Below are positions 57,115 to 64,000 of a stretch of DNA of 64,000 nt, in pieces. Below the pieces are notes generated by a model. It ran no database searches. It saw nothing but the letters and a program-made list of their open reading frames with translations, and was not told where the DNA came from. The translations under genes were made by a program, and so were the position numbers. Position 1 is the stretch's first letter; every line of letters begins with the position of its first letter. The DNA comes from Magnolia sinica (taxonomy: Eukaryota > Streptophyta > Magnoliopsida > Magnoliales > Magnoliaceae): the NCBI RefSeq assembly GCF_029962835.1, contig NC_080573.1, positions 33,101,001 through 33,165,000 on the forward strand, in the 5' to 3' direction.

Positions 57115-58270
57115 ATGGCATCTAGAGGGAGAAAGACAACATCCCGTGGTCCATCTTCTTCCTCCAGATCGGCCCATATCACTAAGCATCATCTTCGGGC
57201 TCCTGAGGACAATCCATCTTATGTTCGGGACATCAAATTGCGTAAAGTTATTGTTGAACATCCTGTTGATATTAATCATGTTGCTCCTTTTGATATCCTT
57301 CCTATGCTCCAAGCTGTAGGTTGGGATAACTTATTGCATTGGGGGTGGGCCAGCATACCGGTCCATTGCCCAGTCCATGTTCGCATGCATAAGTGTTTTT
57401 TCATTAAAAATTTTAACTTTTAAGATAGCCACAAGAGAAGGACCATTTGACGTTGATCGTCATTTGATTTTAGCTCTTATGGAAATTCCTATGAATGATG
57501 AGGGCATTCCTATCCATAACTTATCTGAAAAATCCTCAGTAACTGAAAAACGTATGCTCACTAGAGATTTATGCAATTTGGATGTTCAATGGACACATAA
57601 AGGGAATGCACTTCCCTCAAAGTATCTGTTACCCAAATACTGAGTTCTTTACAAAATCTTTGTGTCTAACTTGTATCCTAGATCGGGTAATAAATATGAA
57701 TTGACTTCCTTCATGGTTCGTGTCTTCATGTTGTTGCCAGTGGTGTTCATGTTTGTCTACCATCCTTGATTTGTCACTCCATTATTCAGCTTCGACTCCA
57801 TCCAGGTCACAGTGACATTCCTTTGGGTTATTTGATGTCTGTGTTAGCTACGCATATGTTAGTCGATATGCCAGTTGGAGAGGCCCCTATCCATCATCTA
57901 ATGTTTAACAATTCTAATATCAATAAGATGAAGCCTGATTTCCTTCCTGGCCAAGGTGCTGGTGTTGGCAATGCTGAAGCTGAATATGAGGAAGAAGCTA
58001 GTGCTCTTCCTCCTGATGATATTAACATGGATGATATTTTTGACGAACTTGAATCTGATTTTGTAAATGATCCAGCTTATGAGCCTTCTGAGTTTGATGC
58101 ACGTCTGCGTGCATTAGAAGATAAGGTTGAGAATATGAATGTTAAGATGGAAAACATGTCTGTTGCCCATGCTTTTCAATTCAAGTATATGCACAAATAT
58201 CTAGGCGCTTGAATAAGGGTGTGCATCAACTTGATCCTTCCATCCCTGCTCTTTCATCTAGTTCAGATTA
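57115..58270 (+). pseudogene. C2 accessory ORF2
   Basis: Start ATG 57115 (MASRGRKTTSRGPSSSSRS), then PSYVRDIKLRKVIVEHPVDI, FDILPMLQAVGW, a frameshift near 57330, REGPFDVDRHLILALMEIPM, LTRDLCNLDVQWTHKGNALP, a stop near 57641, FVSNLYPRSGNKYELTSFMV, a shift, ICHSIIQLRLHPGHSDIPLG, the acidic MDDIFDELESDFVNDPAYEP, and the coiled coil RLRALEDKVENMNVKMENM. The protein would be about 385 residues, with a basic start, a mixed alpha/beta middle and a coiled-coil tail. No signal peptide or membrane segment is seen. Length and composition match C1 ORF2. Confidence 0.78.
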
Positions 58271-58749
58271 ATTCTTTTAAATTTACTAGTCTATTATAAC
58301 TTTATTACTCTTACGCTAGCTTAACTAGTTTTGAGATTGTAACTATCTTTGATTTAGCTCAGTTTATGAATTATGTGGGTTGTTTATGCTGGTTACTCAT
58401 ATCTTGTCTTGTTACCTCTCATATATCTCTTTACTTCTTTCTCCTTAGTCATCTGTTCTGTGCTTCCTTTGTCCTATTGTGACAAAAAGGGGGAGAATGG
58501 ATATAGATGTGTCTAATTATTATGTTATGAGGAGGGAGTAGCATTGAGGAGGAAGTAACATTGCATTTTATATATGTTACTCAGGGGGAGTATGTGTAGA
58601 AGTGGACTGTATGTTATGTTGAATATTGATTTACAGGTTTGCAGGATCATGTTAGTATGCCGGTTCATAACAATTGGTGCATGATTCTTTAATCAGATAT
58701 TCTGCGTTATGTAACATATCTTGGAAGTGTGTTTTGTCACTAATTTAAC
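58271..58749 (+). other. C2 non-coding 3' region
   Basis: No gene. It includes the conserved TCCTATTGTGACAAAAAGGG (near 58470) and a repeated GGGGGAGTATG-type segment before the polypurine tract, as in C1. Confidence 0.6.
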
Positions 58750-58761
58750 AAAGGGGGAGAT
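58750..58761 (+). other. C2 polypurine tract
   Basis: AAAGGGGGAGAT immediately before the 3' LTR start TGTAAGTG. Confidence 0.93.
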
Positions 58762-60600
58762 TGTAAGTGCTATAATTTATAGCCCCTTTTCATTGTCAAA
58801 TTTGTGGTGCCAAAGACATTGTTATGAAGCTTGCATATGTAAAGAACAAAGATCTACTCAAGATCAGCTTTGATTAATAAGCACTGTTCACAAGTCAAGA
58901 CTCGAGAAAGTGAGATTGTTCGAATTAATTCAAGACAAGGATAATGTAAGATCTCAAGAAGCTTTCAAGTTCAACCTCAAGATCTCAAGAAGATTTCAAG
59001 TTTGAGTTACATCAAGACTTCAAGCTTCATTACTTTCAAAGTTCACTCGTCTCTAAGTTTCAATATCCTTACTTCACTATTGAGGTATGACTGACCTTAG
59101 GTTAACCTTTAGAGTAGGTCAGTTTGGATACATAATTCATATGTTTTATATAAGTGAGTTTAGTCTGTTCTAAGACTAGTCATGAACTTTGTTCAACTAT
59201 TCCTAGCAATGCTTTAACCTAGCTAAGAATTTCCTGAATCAGTCGTAAGTTTGTTACAAAATTCGAAAAATTTTCTGTTAGGTTTGACTAGTCTTAAGGA
59301 CTGTTCGACTAGTCGTATGAACAGTGTCGACTATTTCATCGACCAGTCGTAGTCCTACGACTCAAAGTACAGTGTTGAAATTTGGCTAGCTTCGACTAGT
59401 CGTGAGTAACCTATGACTAGTCGAAGAAGACCTACGACCAGTCGTAGACCACCTACGACCAGTCGTGAAACTGCCAGATCTTATTATGCCTGAATCTTCA
59501 AATATTTGTTGGTTCTACAACCAGTCATAGAGATCTTTAGACCAGTCAAAGACGTGATTTGTTCACCTATAAATAGAGCACAAATCTCAAAATAAAATAT
59601 GAAATTCAAGCTAATTTAATTTGGCCTTCTGAGAGATAAGTCTGTGCTCCATTTAAGCTAAGTGTGCATGTTTAATATTCTCTTTCTTTAGCTTTTAAAA
59701 TTGATTTTGTTTCTTGTATTCCAATCTGATCTGAAAAAGAGGAAGTTTCATTTTTCCTTTTTCTGGAATCAAAATCAATTAGAGCTAGCCCCATTTGGTT
59801 TAATTTAAAATCTATTAGAACCTAGAACCATTATAAAGTGAGTATTGAAAATTGAACTTTGACATTCAAATCTCTACTCCGACTTGGTTCTTCTGGGCTG
59901 CTACAATGAAGGAGAAATTCAAGTATTTTACGTTTATGTAATTTACTTTCTTTGGTTTTCTTTTGGGATTTTTCAGAAAAATCTCATTGTATTGGTTATC
60001 TGAGGAGAGGTAGGAAAACTAAGAAGAGGGGTTTTTTTAATTGTGTAAGCCCACAAGAAAGACACAATTGTGAAGGTTTTGGGTGAACCTGGAAAACCTA
60101 TCTTTGATAGTGAACGCTGATATCTCCTGTGTAAGGATATTAGGAGTGGAATAGCTGTGTGGCTGTTTATTAACAGTTGGTGTACACACAAGTGAGCCAC
60201 TATAATCCCTTGTGTTTTGTGGTTGTGTGGTTTATATTTCATATCTTTAATTATTCATTTGTGGGATGTATATGTGGATGTGAATGTTATAATCATTTTA
60301 TTTCAAGCTCAGTGAGGAATGTTGTAATAGTTTAGATTTATATTTCTGCAATTTATCTCTTGCTATCTCTTTATTAGTTTGAGCTTCAGTTTCTCTATTT
60401 GTTCTAGTAAGGTTGCCCTACCATTTTTATGGTGTATGGTTATCCTTAAAACAATCAATATTTTGAGATTGCATTCAACATTGTGTATTGATTTATTTAT
60501 TTGGCTATCTCTCTTTCTTTATTTCTGCTGTATTTATTTTAAATTTGGCATAGTCCTATTCACCCCCCCTCCCTCTAGGACATATAGCTTGGCCATTTCA
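58762..60600 (+). repeat. C2 3' LTR (1839 bp)
   Basis: From TGTAAGTGCTATAA to GGCCATTTCA, followed by the ATTAC duplication. The palindrome array is at about 59171-59550 and the TATA box at about 59567-59578. It is co-linear with the 5' LTR. Confidence 0.95.
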
Positions 60601-60849
60601 ATTACTGAGTGTGTGGGCACTGTGGCCTATAGGCTTAACTTACCTCCTGAGTTGTCCTCGATCCACAACGTATTCCATGTTTCTATGTTGCGAAAGTGTG
60701 TGTTGGACATTATCCCTCTGATTGATTGATATATGATTGTTTGTATTACCTCCCTTATATGATGATTGTTATATGATGGTGGTGTTTTTCCTTTTATTTT
60801 GTCCTAGATTGGTCAATTTCGAGGATGAAATTTTTTTAGTGGGGAGGAT
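60601..60849 (+). pseudogene. G3 integrase C-terminus, pol end and polypurine tract
   Basis: The integrase reading resumes after C2: ECVGTVAYRLNLPPELSSIH, NVFHVSMLRKCVLDIIPLID and a stop; a decayed tail reads VNFEDEIFLVG near 60820. The Tekay/Del-typical chromodomain residues after MLRK are mostly missing, so the C-terminus is shortened. GTGGGGAGGAT (about 60839-60849) is the polypurine tract next to the 3' LTR. Confidence 0.88.
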
Positions 60850-63800
60850 TGTAAGACCCGACCCGAGTTCATATGTGTGCATGTGTGCGTGTGAGTATGC
60901 ATTTCGTTCATCTTGGTCCCACGGTCTAATCAGTCGTATTCGGCGATCCACAACTTTCGATTAGTGTTTGCAATCTTCCTCGAGTCCGGTCATGTAGACC
61001 CGACCCGGATCGACCCAAATTTAGTGCCATAGCGACTGCATCATCGCCTCGGTTCCATCGTTGCATCTCGTGTGACAATCCGAGTCGTAGTCATGAGATG
61101 TGGGCCGTGCATAATTTAGGTCATTGATCGTGATTGTGGGGCCCACCTAGGATTTGGTACAAACGCCTAAGTATAGATTTCATCTCCTTAGCCATCATTA
61201 GGGTAGGTAGCTTAGACTAGGTTGGTACCCCCTACCTAGCTAGCTAGTGATGATGAGTTCTCTTATCAAGAGAGCTCCTTTTCTCTACCCCATGCAAAAG
61301 TGCCTTTTCACTCTTCCCCAATCTAAATTTTCTGAAATTTCTCTTCTCTAGGGAGAGAGAGAGACCATCATATCCCTCTTTTCTAGCAAATGTAATCATC
61401 ACTTTGATTAAAACTCACTTTCTTGCTAGTAAATGCATCTCATTCCTCTCTCTTCCTCTCTTCTCCTCATCTTTCCCTCTCCCTCTCTACCCTTGGACAT
61501 CCCATCTTACTTCCCATTTTTCAGCCCCTTCTCCCTCTAAAATCCCCTCATCTAACCATCCACCTCCAATCTCAACCTTAGATCTTGGAAGCTTGAAGCA
61601 TAGGGAGTTCATTGGTAGAAGTGTTGAAGATCCTTTGAGGTGGGTTCTTCTCTATGATGTAAATCTGATTTCTATAGTGTAGATCCTTTCTTTTCTTTGT
61701 GAGAGAAGTGTAGGACCCACCAATCAATGGTGGAGATCCCACACGTTCCCATAGGTGTGGCCAAATGGCCTACCTTATGCATGCATGTCCCATGCATGGG
61801 GTCTTCTTCTATGGACCTCCATCATGGTGGTTTTCTTTGATTTTATAGCATGATGGGTCATCTAGACCTTAGATTCATGGTGAGAATGGTATCCCAATAG
61901 TAATCAATGTATGATGTGTGGTGTGATTGATCTTGGGAGGGCCCAATAGTGGCGGAGCCCTTTTCCCTATGGTCGGATCGTCTTCCTCTCTCTTCTTTCC
62001 TTTATTTTTCTGATGTTAGCATTCTGATCATGTATGTGTGGCCTACCTTGTGGACCAACAAAAATCCAAACCATCCATGGAGGTTGGACATCCATGGTAG
62101 TCCATCCTTAGACATGAAGCCCCAAATCTACCTAAATGGGGCACATGCAAGGGGTTTTTGGTAATGGGGAAGGTCAAGATATTTGTGGGGCCCACTAGGG
62201 TGGTCTACAACAAGATTTTTAGATGTTAAATCCCTTCTTAAAGATGTCTATATTTAATTTCTTTCAAGTACATGTTACTGTCCAAATCTGTCTGAAAAGG
62301 TTTTGGGCCAACTTGAGGCCAGAATTTGAAGTTTTTGGTGGGAAATGTTTTACCAAATAAACTATAATTTTTGAAGATGGGTATCCCACCTATAAGCATG
62401 CCAAATTTTAGCCCCAATTGACCTCATTTGGGTCCCCAAAAGGGTGAGCCAATATGGGTACTTGCTGAATTTTTTGCTGTAATTCCAACAAGGTTGTAAT
62501 TTGGAAATGTAAAATTATAAAATAGTTTCTGATCAGGTGGGCCACTTTAGTGGACCCCTCCTTGTACTACATATCCTATAGAAGGTTTAAATTTTATTTT
62601 TTCAAAATTTTTGGACATCCAGGGCCCACCTCATTGGGTGCTCAATCATGGTCTATCCAGAATTCTGCACTTAGCAAAATTTCTGGATAGATTGTAATTA
62701 CGAATTTAATTAAAATATTTATAAGTATCTAAAAATCATAGAATTTTGTAGAGATATGTTCCACCCATGGTAGGACCCACCTACCACGTTTTGGGCCCAA
62801 CAGACTCCTGTGCATACCGTGGCAAGTGCTGGACTAGCCCATCACGTTGGGACTTCCAGGTCAGACAGATTTTCTGGACAGACTATTTTCTTTAAATTAA
62901 TTAAAATAATTTTAGTAATTCAAAAATTGCAAAATTTTGTGGAGATATGTCCTACCCATGGAAGTAACACTCTGTAAATATTCAAGGCCATCGGGCCCCT
63001 ATACCATCCGTGGTACGGCCTGGAGTGGCCCACTAGGCTGGGACACCAAGGCTGGGGCGTCCAACCTTGGCCAACTGTCCAGGCCACTTTGTGGGCCCAC
63101 ATTAATGTATTTTATATCCCACCATTCATTCATATGGGGTCCATAGGGGACTTGATCATCCTCCCCTGTAGTAGCATCCAATTGGGGCCCATTGGATGCG
63201 TTTTTGGGCCAACTACCCAAGCCCATAAGACTCCCCACCATGGGACACCCAGCCCATTGGGCTGCTGCTGGACGTTCAGTCTAGCAGCATGACCCATCTG
63301 ATTTGTATGTTAAATTTACTCTCTTAATTTGGTAGACCCCCCTGTGACATGTATGGGTCACCAAGAATTAAAATAAACATATAAATTAATTAATTTATGA
63401 ATTTTCAACAATGCCAGATTGTGGGTGGGCTCAAATTTCAGCAATAGGCCCAAAGTTGCAGCCCATAAATGAATGTTTTGGGGTAGCATGGTCCACCAAA
63501 TTTGGGGATATTATTACACATATCTTGCCTTATTTTCAATTAGATTTTGGGCTTAATTAGTGCATATTTAAGGCCCATTCCAATTGGGATCTTATTGGAC
63601 TAGTCTTCATAGTTATTTGTTGGGTTTTCTTAGGCCCATTGACTTAAAACTTTTTCGATAGGCCCTTGACCTTTAGGCTTATATTTAATACACTATTGTG
63701 ATGGGTTTTATGTGCCAAAATACTCAAGTAGTGGGACTCTTGCTTTTTCATTAAAATAAACCCATATTTGGGTCAAGATGTGATGCCCAACTTATTTGTT

Positions 63801-64000
63801 TTAAATATAAGGATTACCCATATGTTGGAATAATGGGCTGCCCATTAGGCCCACCACAATATGTGGGTTTATGATCTTCATGGTTAGGCCCAAACCTTGC
63901 CTATGGGCCCACCATATTGCTTATGAGTTGGGCTTTGTATGTTTGCCCACTAGGCCCATGATTGGTTTAGGCCTTAGGCCTTGATCTGTATTTAGTTAAA
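60850..64000 (+). repeat. G3 3' LTR, first 3.15 kb (runs off window)
   Basis: Starts TGTAAGACCCGACCC and aligns with 31854 to about 35060 of the 5' LTR. Differences include a much shorter GA run near 61351 and a deletion of about 50 bp near 61893 relative to the 5' copy around 32945. The site homologous to the CACTA insertion is beyond the window. No genes. Confidence 0.92.

Larger units (their letters stand above)
49998..60600 (+). mobile_element. Full-length Ty1/copia element C2 (SIRE/Maximus-like)
   Basis: Complete structure: 5' LTR 49998-51865, primer site, gag, protease, integrase, RT, RNase H, accessory ORF2, polypurine tract and 3' LTR 58762-60600, flanked by perfect 5-bp duplications ATTAC (49993-49997 and 60601-60605). 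Length 10603 bp. It is inserted in the G3 integrase. It is the same family as C1. Stops and frameshifts in gag, integrase, RT and ORF2 make it non-autonomous. Confidence 0.97.
31854..64000 (+). mobile_element. Giant-LTR Ty3/gypsy element G3 (Tekay/Del-like), runs past window end
   Basis: LTR copies start at 31854 (TGTAAGACCTGACCC) and 60850 (TGTAAGACCCGACCC) and align for the visible 3.15 kb. The 5' LTR ends at 47913 (GGGCGTGACA), followed by primer site TTGGTATCAGAGC. The interior has a gag CCHC knuckle, a protease remnant, integrase and a C-terminal SSIHNVFHVSMLRK block, but no RT or RNase H. A CACTA transposon splits the 5' LTR and copia C2 splits the integrase. The bases before the LTR are CCATC; the other flank is outside the window. 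Confidence 0.92.

Noticed and set aside
57310..57350. A shared programmed frameshift in ORF2, since both C1 (near 2797) and C2 change frame at the same G-rich place
   Set aside because: Alignment shows two different lesions: C1 lacks one G in the run, C2 has an extra T upstream; each breaks an originally continuous frame independently.

Overview
The window is a plant nuclear intergenic region built almost entirely of nested transposable elements. No intact host gene, rRNA, tRNA or CRISPR array was found. Angiosperm origin is indicated by SIRE-type Ty1/copia elements, chromodomain Ty3/gypsy elements of Tekay/Del type, initiator-Met-tRNA primer sites, a CACTA transposon, and captured fragments of typical eukaryotic genes (SPT16, eIF4A). 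The exact lineage cannot be told from the sequence. Element names below (C1, C2, G1, G2, G3, S, U1-U3) are labels used only in this annotation.

Layout. 1-6260: 3' part of copia element C1 (integrase C-terminus, RT with an internal 126-bp duplication, RNase H, accessory ORF2, polypurine tract, 3' LTR). C1 sits in gypsy element G1 (+), whose pieces lie at 6261-7705 (RT, RNase H), 23330-24201 (integrase), 26251-26527 (chromodomain) and 28692-about 30830 (pol end, polypurine tract, 3' LTR). G1 is interrupted by the complete minus-strand gypsy element G2 (7706-23329, LTRs about 3.2 kb). G2 itself carries a 4.5-kb solo LTR S (10881-15367, perfect target duplication CTACC). Three minus-strand copia-like LTR copies U1 (24202-26245), U2 (26528-28691) and U3 (about 30830-31853) are also in G1.

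31854 to the window end: gypsy element G3, which cuts U3. Its 5' LTR is about 5.8 kb of its own sequence but is split by a 10.2-kb CACTA transposon (36151-46370, duplication TTG). The G3 interior (47914-49997 and 60601-60849) keeps a gag zinc knuckle, a protease remnant and integrase, but RT and RNase H are deleted. Its integrase is split by the complete copia element C2 (49998-60600, duplication ATTAC), which is the same family as C1. The G3 3' LTR begins at 60850 and runs off the window. The insertion order G1, then U3, then G3, then C2 and CACTA gives four layers.

Most notable items. (1) The CACTA element carries minus-strand fragments of at least three or four unrelated genes, most with intact splice borders, plus about 4 kb of degenerate telomere-like repeat. 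(2) The copia family has palindromic CGAC-x-GTCG arrays both in the LTR upstream of the TATA box and immediately upstream of accessory ORF2, which suggests a second promoter. (3) G2 has, where gag would be expected, a degenerate ORF resembling the accessory ORF of the copia family. (4) Both copia copies share an in-frame TGA at the same conserved codon. All element genes carry stops or frameshifts, so none looks autonomous now.
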